Shown piece after piece: positions 13,548 to 22,032 of a stretch of DNA of 64,000 bases; within the stretch, counting starts at the first letter, position 1; every line of letters starts with the position of its first letter. The position numbers and the translations under genes were made by a program. The notes under the pieces are model-generated. The model was given only the letters and a program-made list of their open reading frames with translations, was not told the DNA's origin and made no database searches. Source of the DNA: Streptomyces jeddahensis (lineage in GTDB: Bacteria > Actinomycetota > Actinomycetes > Streptomycetales > Streptomycetaceae); the NCBI RefSeq assembly GCF_001642995.1, contig NZ_LOHS01000107.1, forward strand, positions 1 through 64,000, given 5' to 3'.

Positions 13548-13773
13548 TTGGTTCCCCCAACGTACCGCATCCATCCACATGCACGGAGTGCGTGGGACGC
13601 GTACGGCCGGTGAAGGCCAACGGGAAGTGAGTGTACGTGTTCTGGAGCCGGTCGTCGAACAGAAAGCGGCAGGTCCCGCTCAGTCGCTTGCGGCACGTCC
13701 TGCTCCGTCCCTTGGTGCCCGGTGTGTGAAACCCGTGTGCCGCGGCGGTTTCCGGTCTGGAACGATGGGGTGT

Positions 13774-15000
13774 ATGAGCGCTGCAACTCCTTCCACCGAC
13801 CGCCGGGTCTCCGCCCGCATCGGCGCGATCTCCGAGTCCGCGACCCTCGCCGTCGACGCCAAGGCCAAGGCCCTCAAGGCCGCCGGCCGTCCGGTGATCG
13901 GTTTCGGCGCGGGCGAGCCCGACTTCCCGACCCCCGGCTACATCGTCGAGGCGGCCGTCGAGGCCTGCAAGAACCCCAAGTACCACCGCTACACGCCGGC
14001 CGGCGGCCTGCCCGAGCTGAAGGCCGCGATCGCCGCGAAGACGCTGCGCGACTCCGGCTGGGAGCCCGACGTCTCGCAGATCCTGGTCACCAACGGCGGC
14101 AAGCAGGCCATCTACGAGGCCTTCGCCGCTGTCCTCGACCCGGGGGACGAGGTCATCGTCCCGGCGCCGTACTGGACGACCTACCCGGAGTCGATCCGGC
14201 TGGCCGGCGGTGTGCCGGTCGAGGTCGTCGCCGACGAGACGACCGGTTACCGGGTGTCCGTGGAGCAGCTGGAGGCCGCGCGCACGGAGCGTACGAAGGT
14301 CGTGCTGTTCGTGTCGCCGTCGAACCCGACCGGTGCCGTCTACAGCGAGGCCGAGACCGAGGCGATCGGCCGCTGGGCCCTCGAGCACGGCCTGTGGGTG
14401 CTGACCGACGAGATCTACGAGCACCTGGTCTACGGCGACGCGGTCTCCGTGTCGCTGCCGGCGCTGCTGCCCGAACTGCGCGACAAGTGCATCGTGGTCA
14501 ACGGTGTGGCGAAGACCTACGCGATGACCGGGTGGCGTGTGGGCTGGATCATCGGCCCGAAGGACGTCGTGAAGGCCGCCACGAACCTGCAGTCGCACGC
14601 CACGTCGAACGTCGCGAACGTCTCGCAGGCCGCGGCCCTCGCCGCCGTCTCCGGCGATCTGACGGCCGTGGCGGAGATGCGTGAGGCCTTCGACCGGCGC
14701 CGCAAGACGATCGTGCGGATGCTCAACGAGATCGACGGCGTCGTCTGCCCGGAGCCGGAGGGCGCCTTCTACGCGTACCCGTCGGTGAAGGCCCTGATCG
14801 GCAAGGAGATCCGCGGGAAGCGCCCGCAGGACACTGTCGAGCTGGCCGCGCTGATCCTGGAGGAGGCCGAGGTCGCGGTGGTGCCGGGCGAGGCGTTCGG
14901 TACGCCGGGTTACCTGCGGCTGTCCTACGCGCTGGGCGACGAGGACCTCGTCGAGGGCGTCTCCCGCATCCAGAAGCTGCTCGCCGAGGCGCGGGACTGA
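13774..15000 (+). CDS. aspC: pyridoxal-phosphate aspartate-type aminotransferase
   Basis: A 408-aa class I aminotransferase, probably aspartate or aspartate/prephenate aminotransferase, transferring amino groups to 2-oxoglutarate. Visible signatures are [12 protein letters not shown] near the N terminus, [13 protein letters not shown] (cofactor Asn), [11 protein letters not shown] (Asp and Tyr) and [16 protein letters not shown], whose Lys247 is the Schiff-base lysine. The start [17 protein letters not shown] at 13774 is the family start; the upstream in-frame stretch is not conserved. It is the first rightward gene here, divergent from tRNA(Trp)-secE, and is ended by a perfect hairpin. Exact substrate preference cannot be read from the sequence. 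Confidence 0.9.
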   Translation: MSAATPSTDRRVSARIGAISESATLAVDAKAKALKAAGRPVIGFGAGEPDFPTPGYIVEAAVEACKNPKYHRYTPAGGLPELKAAIAAKTLRDSGWEPDVSQILVTNGGKQAIYEAFAAVLDPGDEVIVPAPYWTTYPESIRLAGGVPVEVVADETTGYRVSVEQLEAARTERTKVVLFVSPSNPTGAVYSEAETEAIGRWALEHGLWVLTDEIYEHLVYGDAVSVSLPALLPELRDKCIVVNGVAKTYAMTGWRVGWIIGPKDVVKAATNLQSHATSNVANVSQAAALAAVSGDLTAVAEMREAFDRRRKTIVRMLNEIDGVVCPEPEGAFYAYPSVKALIGKEIRGKRPQDTVELAALILEEAEVAVVPGEAFGTPGYLRLSYALGDEDLVEGVSRIQKLLAEARD

Positions 15001-15035
15001 GGTTCCTTCCGGTTTTCGCGCTCCACGCGTGCGTG

Positions 15036-15075
15036 CGGGCCGTCTCCCTCCGGGGAGACGGCCCGTTTCTTCGTT
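15036..15075 (+). terminator. aminotransferase gene terminator
   Basis: A perfect 13-bp stem, CGGGCCGTCTCCC (15036-15048) with its complement at 15053-15065, TCCG loop, followed by TTTCTTCGTT. It sits 35 nt after the stop codon and is a textbook intrinsic terminator. Confidence 0.88.
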
Positions 15076-15140
15076 CGAGCAAGGCCACGAACGGGGAAAG
15101 CGGCTACCGGCGCGACACCTGTGTGCGGCAAGATCTGCGG

Positions 15141-16163
15141 ATGGAGCGCGTAGTACGTGATGTGAGTCAGCTGCCGAAGGCACATCTGCACCTGCACTTC
15201 ACCGGGTCGATGCGGCCCACCACCCTGCTGGAACTGGCCGACAAGTACGGCGTCCACCTGCCGTCGGCGCTGACCAGCGGCGAACCGCCCAAACTGCGGG
15301 CCACCGACGAACGCGGCTGGTTCCGCTTCCAGCGGCTGTACGACGCCGCGCGGGCCTGCCTGCGAGAGCCAGAGGACATCCAGCGGCTGGTGCGCGAGGC
15401 CGCCGAGGAGGACCTCAAGGACGGCTCGGGGTGGCTGGAGATCCAGGTCGATCCGACGTCCTACGCGCCCCGGCTGGGCGGTCTCATCCCGGCCTTGGAG
15501 ATCATCCTGGACGCCGTGGACACCGCCTCGCGCGATACGGGGCTCGGTATGCGCGTCCTGGTCGCCGCGAACCGTATGAAGCACCCGCTGGACGCCAGGA
15601 CGCTGGCCCGGCTCGCGGTGCGGTACGCCGACCGCGGCATCGTGGGCTTCGGGCTCTCCAACGACGAGCGGCGGGGCATGGCCCGGGACTTCGACCGCGC
15701 CTTCGCCATCGCGCGCGAGGGCGGACTGCTGTCCGCACCGCACGGCGGGGAGCTGACGGGCCCGGCCTCCGTGCGGGACTGCCTGGACGACCTGGGGGCG
15801 TCCCGTATCGGACACGGGGTGCGGGCCGCCGAGGACCCGCGCCTGCTGAAGCGGCTCGCGGACCGCGGCGTGACCTGCGAGGTGTGCCCCGCGTCGAACG
15901 TCGCCCTCGGTGTGTACGAGAAGCCGGAGGACGTGCCGCTGCGGACGCTGTTCGAGGCCGGGGTGCCGATGGCGCTGGGCGCCGACGACCCGCTGCTCTT
16001 CGGGTCGCGACTGGCCGCGCAGTACGAGATCGCGCGTGTCCATCACGGGTTCACCGACGCCGAGCTGGCCGAGCTGGCCCGGCAGTCGGTACGCGGCTCC
16101 GCCGCCCCCGTCGGCGTACAGGAGAAGCTGCTGGCGGGGATCGACGCGTGGCTGGCCGGCTGA
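15141..16163 (+). CDS. adenosine deaminase-family protein
   Basis: A 340-aa metal-dependent deaminase of the adenosine/AMP deaminase family. The metal site begins at H15-x-H17 (KAHLHLHFTGSM). Further on are PHGGE (catalytic Glu), RIGHGVR, CPASNVALGV and GADDPLLFGS (metal and catalytic Asp pair), so the active site looks complete. The start ATG 15141 is the one preceding MERVVRDVSQLPKAHLH. The motif HLHLHFTGSM differs from the common HLHLDGSL, so the substrate may be adenosine or another 6-aminopurine or aminodeoxyfutalosine-type compound. It follows the aspC terminator. Confidence 0.85.
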   Translation: MERVVRDVSQLPKAHLHLHFTGSMRPTTLLELADKYGVHLPSALTSGEPPKLRATDERGWFRFQRLYDAARACLREPEDIQRLVREAAEEDLKDGSGWLEIQVDPTSYAPRLGGLIPALEIILDAVDTASRDTGLGMRVLVAANRMKHPLDARTLARLAVRYADRGIVGFGLSNDERRGMARDFDRAFAIAREGGLLSAPHGGELTGPASVRDCLDDLGASRIGHGVRAAEDPRLLKRLADRGVTCEVCPASNVALGVYEKPEDVPLRTLFEAGVPMALGADDPLLFGSRLAAQYEIARVHHGFTDAELAELARQSVRGSAAPVGVQEKLLAGIDAWLAG

Positions 16164-16237
16164 GGGCGTCGCGGTGGTGAGGCGGGGCGCCGTCCTCTCC
16201 AGGCTCGGGGCACGCACGCGTGCGGACCCGGATCTCC

Positions 16238-17293
16238 TCAGAGGCTGACGCCCACCGTCACCGGCTCGTTGACGAGCGTGATGCCGAAGGCGTCCCGTAC
16301 CCCGGCGACGACCTCGCGGGCGAGGGCGAGCAGGTCCTCGGTCGTGGCGGAGCCCCGGTTCGTGAGCGCCAGCGTGTGTTTGGTGGAGATCCGGGCCGGA
16401 CCGTCGCCGTAGCCCTTGTGGAACCCCGCCTTGTCGATGAGCCAGGCGGCGGAGGTCTTGGTGAGGCCGTCACCCGCGGGATAGGCGGGCGCGGTGACGT
16501 CAGGGCCGAGACGCTCGGCCACGCGCGCGTGGAAGGCCGCGAGCTCCTCCGCGGTGAGGATCGGGTTGGTGAAGAACGACCCGGCCGACCAGGTGTCGTG
16601 GTCCTCCGGGTCGAGCACCATGCCCTTGCCGGTGCGGAGCTTGAGCACGGTCTCACGCGCGTCGGCGAGCGGTACGCGGTCTCCGGGCTCGACACCCAGG
16701 GCGCGGGCCGTCTCGGCGTACCTGAGCGGGGCGGAAAGCCCCTCCGCGTCCTCCAGCCGGAACCGGACACGCAGCACCACGAACCGTTCCGGATCGGCCT
16801 TGAAACGGCTGTGGCGGTACGAGAAGTCACACTCGGCGTTCGGAATGGTGACCGTCTCGCGCGCCCTGCGGTCGTAGGCGATCACTTCGGTGATCGTCGA
16901 CGAGACCTCCTGACCGTACGCACCGACGTTCTGGATGGGTGTGGCGCCTGCGGAACCGGGGATCCCGGCCAGGCACTCGATGCCCGCAAGACCCGCCTCG
17001 ACCGTACGGGCCACCGCGTCGGTCCACACCTCGCCGGCGGCCAGTTCCAGCTCCGTACCGTCGAGTGCGAAGCCGCGCGTGGCGATGCGCAGGGCCGTAC
17101 CGGCGAAACCCTCGTCGCTGATGACTAGGTTGGATCCGCCGCCGATCAGCAGCAGCGGGGTGCCGGTGTCGTCGGCCTCGCGCACGGCGGCGACCACGTC
17201 GTCGTCGGTGGTCGCCGTGATCAGGCGGCTCGCGGGCCCACCGAGACGGAAGGTGGTCAGCGGGGCCAGAGGGGCGTCGTGGAGTTCCTGCAC
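16238..17293 (-). CDS. murB: UDP-N-acetylenolpyruvoylglucosamine reductase
   Basis: MurB, 351 aa, is the FAD enzyme that reduces enolpyruvyl-UDP-GlcNAc to UDP-MurNAc in peptidoglycan synthesis. FAD-binding segments TTFRLGGPASRLI and LIGGGSNLVISDEG are clear, as are AGIPGSAGATPIQNVGAYGQEV and the catalytic serine in WSAGSFFTNP. I chose the GTG at 17291-17293 (VQELHDAPLAPLTTF). Another GTG two codons upstream is possible and neither has a good ribosome binding site. The stem of a terminator (17311-17340) ends only 17 nt before this start, so the mRNA may be leaderless. Confidence 0.93.
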   Translation of the reverse strand: MQELHDAPLAPLTTFRLGGPASRLITATTDDDVVAAVREADDTGTPLLLIGGGSNLVISDEGFAGTALRIATRGFALDGTELELAAGEVWTDAVARTVEAGLAGIECLAGIPGSAGATPIQNVGAYGQEVSSTITEVIAYDRRARETVTIPNAECDFSYRHSRFKADPERFVVLRVRFRLEDAEGLSAPLRYAETARALGVEPGDRVPLADARETVLKLRTGKGMVLDPEDHDTWSAGSFFTNPILTAEELAAFHARVAERLGPDVTAPAYPAGDGLTKTSAAWLIDKAGFHKGYGDGPARISTKHTLALTNRGSATTEDLLALAREVVAGVRDAFGITLVNEPVTVGVSL

Positions 17294-17310
17294 GCGCACC
17301 AGAGTACGAG

Positions 17311-17340
17311 AACGGCCCCGCTGCTCAGGGCGGGGCCGTT
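17311..17340 (-). terminator. hadAB terminator abutting murB
   Basis: AACGGCCCCG (17311-17320) pairs perfectly with CGGGGCCGTT (17331-17340) around a 10-nt loop. It lies 11 nt after the stop of the dehydratase gene and 17 nt before the murB GTG. Confidence 0.75.
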
Positions 17341-17351
17341 CGACGGCTGCT

Positions 17352-17792
17352 CTAGGCAAGCTGTACGACCGCCCGGGACATGCCGAGCACCTTCTGGCCC
17401 CCGGACGTGGCCGTCAGGTCGACACGCACGCGGTTGTCGTCGAGCTTGGCCGCGACCTTGCCGCTGACCTCGATCACCGCGCCCTTGTCGTCGTTCGGGA
17501 CGACGACGGGCTTGGTGAACCGCACGCCGTACTCGACGACGGCGCCCGGGTCCCCCACCCAGTCGGTGACCACGCGGATCGCCTCGGCCATGGTGAACAT
17601 GCCGTGTGCGATGACGTCCGGCAGCCCGACCTCTTTGGCGAACTTCTCGTTCCAGTGGATCGGGTTGAAGTCGCCGGAGGCGCCCGCGTACTGCACGAGC
17701 GTCGCGCGGGTCACGTTGAAGGTCTGGGCCGGAAGCTCCGTGCCGACCTCGACGTCGTCGTATGCGATCTTCGCCGCCGTGCTCACCGTCAT
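17352..17792 (-). CDS. MaoC-like (R)-hydroxyacyl dehydratase, HadB type
   Basis: A 146-aa single hot-dog-fold protein of the MaoC family. The catalytic Asp/His signature is visible as SGDFNPIHWNEKFA, followed by the glycine-rich VIAHGMFTMAEA. It closely resembles mycobacterial HadB, the catalytic subunit of the 3-hydroxyacyl-ACP dehydratase that works with HadA. Its ATG overlaps the stop of the upstream HadA-like gene (ATGA), implying translational coupling and a heterodimer. The neighbourhood is the same as in mycobacteria, although streptomycetes make no mycolic acids, so the substrate is likely a shorter or branched acyl chain. Confidence 0.85.
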   Translation of the reverse strand: MTVSTAAKIAYDDVEVGTELPAQTFNVTRATLVQYAGASGDFNPIHWNEKFAKEVGLPDVIAHGMFTMAEAIRVVTDWVGDPGAVVEYGVRFTKPVVVPNDDKGAVIEVSGKVAAKLDDNRVRVDLTATSGGQKVLGMSRAVVQLA

Positions 17793-18241
17793 GCCTCCTC
17801 CGCCCCGCGTGCCACGAGCTTGGTCCAGGCCGTCACGACGTGCTCGCCGGCCTCGTCGTGGACGTCGCCGCGGATGTCCAGGATGTCGTTGCCCGCCAGG
17901 GACTTGATGGCCTCGATGGTCGACGTGACCGTGAGCCGGTCGCCCGCGCGGACCGGACGCGTGTACGCGAACTTCTGGTCGCCGTGCACGACGCGGCTGT
18001 AGTCCAGCCCGAGCTGCGGGTCCGCGATGACCTGGCCCGCCGCCTTGAACGTGATGGCGAACACAAAGGTCGGCGGCGCGATCACATCGGCGTGACCGAG
18101 CGCCTTGGCGGCGTCCGGGTCGGTGTACGCCGGGTTGGCGTCCCCCACCGCCTCCGCGAACTCGCGGATTTTCTCCCGGCCGACCTCATAGGGGTCGGTG
18201 GGCGGGTAGGACCGCCCGACGAAGGACTGGTCGAGCGCCAT
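17789..18241 (-). CDS. MaoC-like dehydratase, HadA type
   Basis: A 150-aa hot-dog-fold protein resembling mycobacterial HadA (MALDQSFVGRSYPPTDPYEVGREKIREFAEAVG). The position equivalent to the MaoC catalytic motif reads GDANPAYTDPDAA, without the His seen in the partner gene, which is typical of the non-catalytic substrate-binding subunit. The start ATG 18241 is the family start; the in-frame ATG at 18274 adds unconserved residues. It is the first gene of the pair and overlaps the next by 4 nt. It lies downstream of rpmG but separated from it by a terminator. Confidence 0.85.
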   Translation of the reverse strand: MALDQSFVGRSYPPTDPYEVGREKIREFAEAVGDANPAYTDPDAAKALGHADVIAPPTFVFAITFKAAGQVIADPQLGLDYSRVVHGDQKFAYTRPVRAGDRLTVTSTIEAIKSLAGNDILDIRGDVHDEAGEHVVTAWTKLVARGAEEA

Positions 18242-18360
18242 GGCTCGGCACCTCCTGGTTTCCACGGCTGTCACTGGCTCGCACGGCTGCCACCGTCCGG
18301 CTGCCCGTCAGGGTTCCACGGATGACCCGATAAGGACGCGAGGCCGCCCCCGGAACGACG

Positions 18361-18392
18361 CGAGGCCGTCCCCGAAGTAGGGGACGGCCTCG
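18361..18392 (-). terminator. rpmG terminator hairpin
   Basis: A perfect 13-bp stem CGAGGCCGTCCCC (18361-18373) with its complement at 18380-18392 and a 6-nt loop. It starts 14 nt after the rpmG stop and isolates rpmG from the hadAB pair. Confidence 0.82.
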
Positions 18393-18406
18393 CGTACGAG
18401 CCTTGT

Positions 18407-18571
18407 TTATCGCGTCTCGCGGTGCGCGGTGTGCGCGTTGCAACGCGGGCAGTGCTTCTTCATCTCAAGACGGTCCGGGTTGTTGCGCCGGTTCTTCTTG
18501 GTGATGTAGTTCCGCTCCTTGCACTCCACGCAGGCCAGCGTGATCTTCGGGCGGACGTCGGTGGCAGCCAC
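18407..18571 (-). CDS. rpmG: 50S ribosomal protein L33 (zinc-ribbon form)
   Basis: L33, 54 aa. Translated by hand from a GTG start (18569-18571) 8 nt after AAGGAG, it reads [19 protein letters not shown] and later [19 protein letters not shown], ending HRETR. Two CxxC pairs (CVEC and CPRC) make this the zinc-binding C+ form, which streptomycetes replace by a cysteine-free paralogue when zinc is scarce; that paralogue is not in this window. It lies just downstream of the tRNA(Met) and tRNA(Thr) genes and is ended by a strong hairpin. Confidence 0.95.
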   Translation of the reverse strand: MAATDVRPKITLACVECKERNYITKKNRRNNPDRLEMKKHCPRCNAHTAHRETR

Positions 18572-18658
18572 GTGAGTGCTCCTTGACGAACGGATGGGTC
18601 ATTTAACGCAGAAAGAGTAGCCGATCGAAGGACCGACCCCGCAATCGGCTACTGAGAG

Positions 18659-18731
18659 TAGCGGTGACCGGACTTGAACCGGTGACACAGCGATTATGAG
18701 CCGCTTGCTCTACCGACTGAGCTACACCGCT
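18659..18731 (-). tRNA. tRNA-Met (CAT anticodon, elongator type)
   Basis: A 73-nt cloverleaf. Acceptor AGCGGTG pairs with CACCGCT. The anticodon is CAT (complement of 18696-18698) with loop CTCATAA, and the T-arm is ACCGGTTCAAGTCCGGT. The first acceptor pair is a normal Watson-Crick pair and the three G-C pairs of initiator tRNA are absent, so it is the elongator. CCA is not encoded. Confidence 0.93.
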
Positions 18732-18777
18732 GCGATGTGGCGGGCTTCCCGCCTAGACGAAAAGCCTTACACATCAG

Positions 18778-18850
18778 AGCCCCAATACGGAATCGAACCG
18801 TAGACCTTCTCCTTACCATGGAGACGCTCTGCCGACTGAGCTATTGGGGC
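18778..18850 (-). tRNA. tRNA-Thr (GGT anticodon)
   Basis: A 73-nt cloverleaf with perfect acceptor GCCCCAA/TTGGGGC and anticodon GGT (complement of 18815-18817) in loop ATGGTAA. CCA is not encoded. It lies 46 nt upstream of tRNA(Met), probably in one transcript. Confidence 0.94.
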
Positions 18851-19241
18851 GAGCGATGAAGACATTACACGCTCGCCCGCCGATCGCCCAAATCCGTTTT
18901 CCCGGCCCTGCCGTACGGCGGTGACGTGCCGCGCACGGATGCCGCCAGCTGCGCACCAGCGGACTCTCACTGTGCCCAGGGGTCTCTGCGGCCTCTGTGG
19001 TCACGCGCCCTCTGTGGTCACGCGCCCTCTGTGGTCTAGCGACGGCCTCCTCCGGCGTTGCACTCCCCTTGCCGTCACGCTGCAACGTGCCCCGGACAGT
19101 GCGCACCACGCCGGTACGACTATTGCGCTCCTCCTCGAAGCCGACGAGCCGTCACCCTAGGCTCGACTCACGCTGCGTGATCATGCGTGCGTCGCCGCGT
19201 TCGACATGACTCCCGCAGCCGTCCCGAGCCCCAGGAGCGCG
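18851..19241. other. 391-nt spacer with short tandem repeat
   Basis: There is no gene here with supporting evidence. It contains the presumed tRNA(Thr) promoter on the left, a 17-bp tandem repeat at 18992-19036, and the ribosome binding site of the rightward amidohydrolase-like gene on the right. Confidence 0.5.
18992..19036. repeat. 17-bp tandem repeat, 2.6 copies
   Basis: The unit CCTCTGTGGTCACGCGC occurs at 18992-19008 and 19009-19025 exactly, with a third partial copy (11 nt) at 19026-19036. It is non-coding and lies between tRNA(Thr) and the amidohydrolase-like gene. Confidence 0.9.
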
Positions 19242-20609
19242 ATGCCCGACAGCCAGCCGCAGCAGCCCGACTCCCCCGGCACCCCTGACTCCGGGGGCCC
19301 GTCGGAACCGTCGGGCTCCCCGGGCTCTCCGGGCTCTCCGGGCTCTCGGGGAGCCGCGGGCTCGTCCGGTTCGTCGGGCAGCGGCGCCGGTGACCGGGCG
19401 GTCGGCGACGGCACGGCACTGCTGCTCTGCGGCGCACGTCTGACCGACGGCCGGACGGTGGATGTGCGGCTCGGCGGTGTCCGCATCGAGGCGGTCGGCA
19501 CGGCGGGCAGCCTGACCGCGCCCGCCGCCCGCGTCGACCTGACGGGATATCTCCTGCTGCCCGCGCCCGCGGAGCCGCACGCCCACAGCGACACGGCACT
19601 CTCGGCCGAGACGCCGGGGCCGGTGTCGTACGACGTCCAGGACGTGCAGCGGCGGACCACCGAGGCCGCGTTGCTGCAGCTCGGGCATGGCGCGACGGCT
19701 CTGCGCTCGCATGTGCGGATCGGTGATGTGCAGGGGCTCGGGCCGATGGAGGCCGTGCTCCAGGCGCGGAGGTCGCTGCGGGGCCTGGCCGATCTGACGG
19801 CGGTGGCGGTGCCTCGGCTCCTGACGGGCGTCGCAGGCGCGGACGGGCTCGCGATGCTGCGGGACGCGGTCAAGATGGGCGCCTCCGTGATCGGCGGCTG
19901 TCCCGACCTCGACCCCGATCCTGCGGGGTACGTGGAGGCCGTACTGGAGGTCGCGGCGGAGCACGGCTGCCCTGTCGATCTGCATACGGACGCGGGTGAT
20001 CCAGCGCGTGTGTCCCGGCTCGCCGCGATGGCGGGCGGGCTGCGGCCCGCGGTGACGATCGGGCCGTGCAGCGGGCTCGGGCGGATGCCGGCCGAGGCGG
20101 CGTCGCGCAGCGCGGAACAGCTCGCCGCGGCCGGAGTGAGCGTGGTGTGCCTTCCGCAGGGCGGCTGCGGGGGCGGTGGCGTGCTGGGGGGCGGTGGGGC
20201 TCCGGTACGGCTGCTGCGGGCGGCCGGGGTGCGCGTCGCGGCCGGCAGCGGCGCTCTTCGGGACGTGTCCAATCCGGTGGGGCGCGGGGATCCGCTGGAG
20301 GCCGCGTATCTGCTGGCCTCGCAGGCGGGGCTGCGCCCCGAGGAGGCTTACGACATGGTGAGCGCCCGGGCCCGGGCTGTGCTGGGACTGCCTGAGGTGC
20401 GTGTGGAAGCGGGCTTTCCGGCCGAGTTGCTGGCCGTCCGGGGAGACCAGCTCGCTGGCGCGCTCTCGCTCGCGTACAGCCGCATCGTGGTGCACCGGGG
20501 GCGCGTGGTCGCACGGACCAGCGCGGTACGCGAATACTGCGACTCAGCGGCGGCGGTGGCGCTGGACCTGCCGCGCCAGGGGCGGTCGAAGGGCTGCGAT
20601 CCGCCGTGA
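19242..20609 (+). CDS. cytosine deaminase-like amidohydrolase, probably degenerate
   Basis: A 455-aa protein with the amidohydrolase fold, closest in layout to E. coli CodA. The start MPDSQPQQPDSPG at 19242 follows CAGGAG by about 5 nt. Residues about 1-50 are a Ser/Pro/Gly repeat linker. LLPAPAEPHAHSDTALSAE keeps the HxH pair and VDLHTDAGDP keeps the third His. But the positions matching CodA E217, H246 and D313 appear to be Ala, Pro and Gly (HTDAGD, TIGPCSGLGRM, AGSGALRDV). It therefore probably lacks hydrolase activity, or has a changed mechanism. It stands alone on the plus strand after the tRNA block. Confidence 0.75.
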   Translation: MPDSQPQQPDSPGTPDSGGPSEPSGSPGSPGSPGSRGAAGSSGSSGSGAGDRAVGDGTALLLCGARLTDGRTVDVRLGGVRIEAVGTAGSLTAPAARVDLTGYLLLPAPAEPHAHSDTALSAETPGPVSYDVQDVQRRTTEAALLQLGHGATALRSHVRIGDVQGLGPMEAVLQARRSLRGLADLTAVAVPRLLTGVAGADGLAMLRDAVKMGASVIGGCPDLDPDPAGYVEAVLEVAAEHGCPVDLHTDAGDPARVSRLAAMAGGLRPAVTIGPCSGLGRMPAEAASRSAEQLAAAGVSVVCLPQGGCGGGGVLGGGGAPVRLLRAAGVRVAAGSGALRDVSNPVGRGDPLEAAYLLASQAGLRPEEAYDMVSARARAVLGLPEVRVEAGFPAELLAVRGDQLAGALSLAYSRIVVHRGRVVARTSAVREYCDSAAAVALDLPRQGRSKGCDPP

Positions 20610-20770
20610 GAGCCGCGGCCCCCGGCGTCGGCGGGCCGGGGCAGCGGATCGCGAGGGCAGCCGTGCGGACCGGTGGCTCAACTCGCCGGGCCGGGTGGGC
20701 GAGTCGGCGACCGCAGGCGCGCGAAACAGCCGCGCGGCGAACTCGTGCGGCCCGGCGTACGGTCGGAAGC

Positions 20771-21427
20771 ATGCGCATTGTCATTGCTGGAGGGCACGGT
20801 CAGATCGCGCTGCGGCTGGAGCGGTTGCTCGCTGCGCGCGGGGACGAGGTCGCGGGGCTCATCCGCAGCGCCGATCAGGCCCCCGACCTGGAGGCCGCGG
20901 GGGCGGAACCGATTCTGTGCGACCTCGAGTCCGCTTCTGTGGAGGAGGTCGCGGAGCATCTGCGGGCCGCGGACGCAGCCGTCTTCGCGGCGGGCGCAGG
21001 GCCGGGCAGCGGCGCCGCGCGCAAGGAAACGGTGGACCGCGCGGCGGCCGTTCTCTTCGCGGACGCGGCGGAACGGGCCGGCGTACGGCGGTATCTGGTG
21101 GTCTCGTCGATGGGCGCGGATCCGGCCCACCAGGGCGACGAGGTCTTCGACGCGTATCTGCGGGCCAAGGGCGCGGCCGACGACGACATCCGCGGGCGGA
21201 AGGACCTGGACTGGACGATCCTCCGGCCCGGCATGCTGACGAACGACGCGGGAACCGGGCTCGTACGCCTCGAAGCCCACACCGGCCGCGGGCCGGTCCC
21301 ACGGGACGACGTCGCGGCGGTGCTGGCGGAGCTGGTTGACACGCCGGCGACGGCTGGCCTGACGCTGGAGCTGATCAGCGGTTCGACGCCGGTGTCGGTG
21401 GCGGTCAAGTCCGTGGCGGGGAACTGA
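20771..21427 (+). CDS. NAD(P)H-binding atypical short-chain reductase
   Basis: A 218-aa Rossmann-fold protein of the atypical SDR (NAD(P)H-binding) family. The nucleotide loop is at the N terminus (MRIVIAGGHGQIALRLERLL), VVSSMGADPAHQGDE holds the conserved Ser region, and TILRPGMLTNDAG is typical of the SDR_a5/NmrA-like group. The start at 20771 puts the glycine-rich loop at residue 7, as expected. It could be a redox sensor or an epimerase-like enzyme; no substrate can be inferred. It follows the amidohydrolase-like gene by 161 nt. Confidence 0.8.
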   Translation: MRIVIAGGHGQIALRLERLLAARGDEVAGLIRSADQAPDLEAAGAEPILCDLESASVEEVAEHLRAADAAVFAAGAGPGSGAARKETVDRAAAVLFADAAERAGVRRYLVVSSMGADPAHQGDEVFDAYLRAKGAADDDIRGRKDLDWTILRPGMLTNDAGTGLVRLEAHTGRGPVPRDDVAAVLAELVDTPATAGLTLELISGSTPVSVAVKSVAGN

Positions 21428-21577
21428 GGGGCCGACGGGTTTCGCCTTGGGCGTAAGGCGTTCGCTGTGGACGCAATGCGGGAGCCCGGGGACAGGCCGG
21501 TGCTTGGCTAAGCATCCGGCCGGCCCTCTCGACGCCGCGCGTCCGTCCCGCCTCTTTCCGAGCGAGGAGCCCCGCCC

Positions 21578-22006
21578 ATGAGCACCGACGAGCCCCTGAA
21601 CCAGCAACCGGACGTACCGGCGCAGCAGGCCTCCCTGCTGCGCCGGATGTACGAGGTGTTCAGCACCGATGAGCGCGAGGCCGTCCTGGCCGTCGCGCTC
21701 GCCCCGGACGTGGACTGGCCGAACGTCCTCGACGGCGTCCGCCTCCATGGCCACGAGGAGGTACGCGCGTACTGGGCACGCCAGTTCGCCGCCGGAACTC
21801 CACTCGTACGGCTGGAGGGGCTGCGGCTCGACGAGGAGGAGCCGGGCGCGGCGGCGCCCCCGGGCGGATCCCCGAGGGTCGTGGCGACGGTCCGGACCGG
21901 CATGCGCGACGAGACGGGCGACCACTGGGCCGACGCCCTGGTCGAACATGTCTATTCGTTCACGGTGGGCGGGCTGGTGAGCAGGATGGACGTACGTCAG
22001 CCCTGA
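21578..22006 (+). CDS. SnoaL/NTF2-like protein
   Basis: A 142-aa small protein with the NTF2-like cone fold pattern. It has an N-terminal helix (ASLLRRMYEVFSTDEREAVL), then DWPNVLDGVRLHGHEEVRAYW, typical of SnoaL-like proteins, and closing strands with HVYSFTVGGLVSRMDV. The ATG follows GAGGAG by 9 nt. Members include isomerases, cyclases and proteins of unknown role. No biosynthetic cluster is nearby, so function is open. Confidence 0.75.
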   Translation: MSTDEPLNQQPDVPAQQASLLRRMYEVFSTDEREAVLAVALAPDVDWPNVLDGVRLHGHEEVRAYWARQFAAGTPLVRLEGLRLDEEEPGAAAPPGGSPRVVATVRTGMRDETGDHWADALVEHVYSFTVGGLVSRMDVRQP

Positions 22007-22032
22007 GTGCATGAAGCCTTGAGCGCATGAAG

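Noticed and set aside
13333-15183. 616-codon open frame opposite the aminotransferase, continuing across tRNA(Trp)
   Set aside because: It overlaps a certain gene and a tRNA and has shadow composition; no family similarity.
18851-19241. Small protein gene on either strand
   Set aside because: Short open frames exist but have no ribosome binding site, and they run through the tandem repeat.
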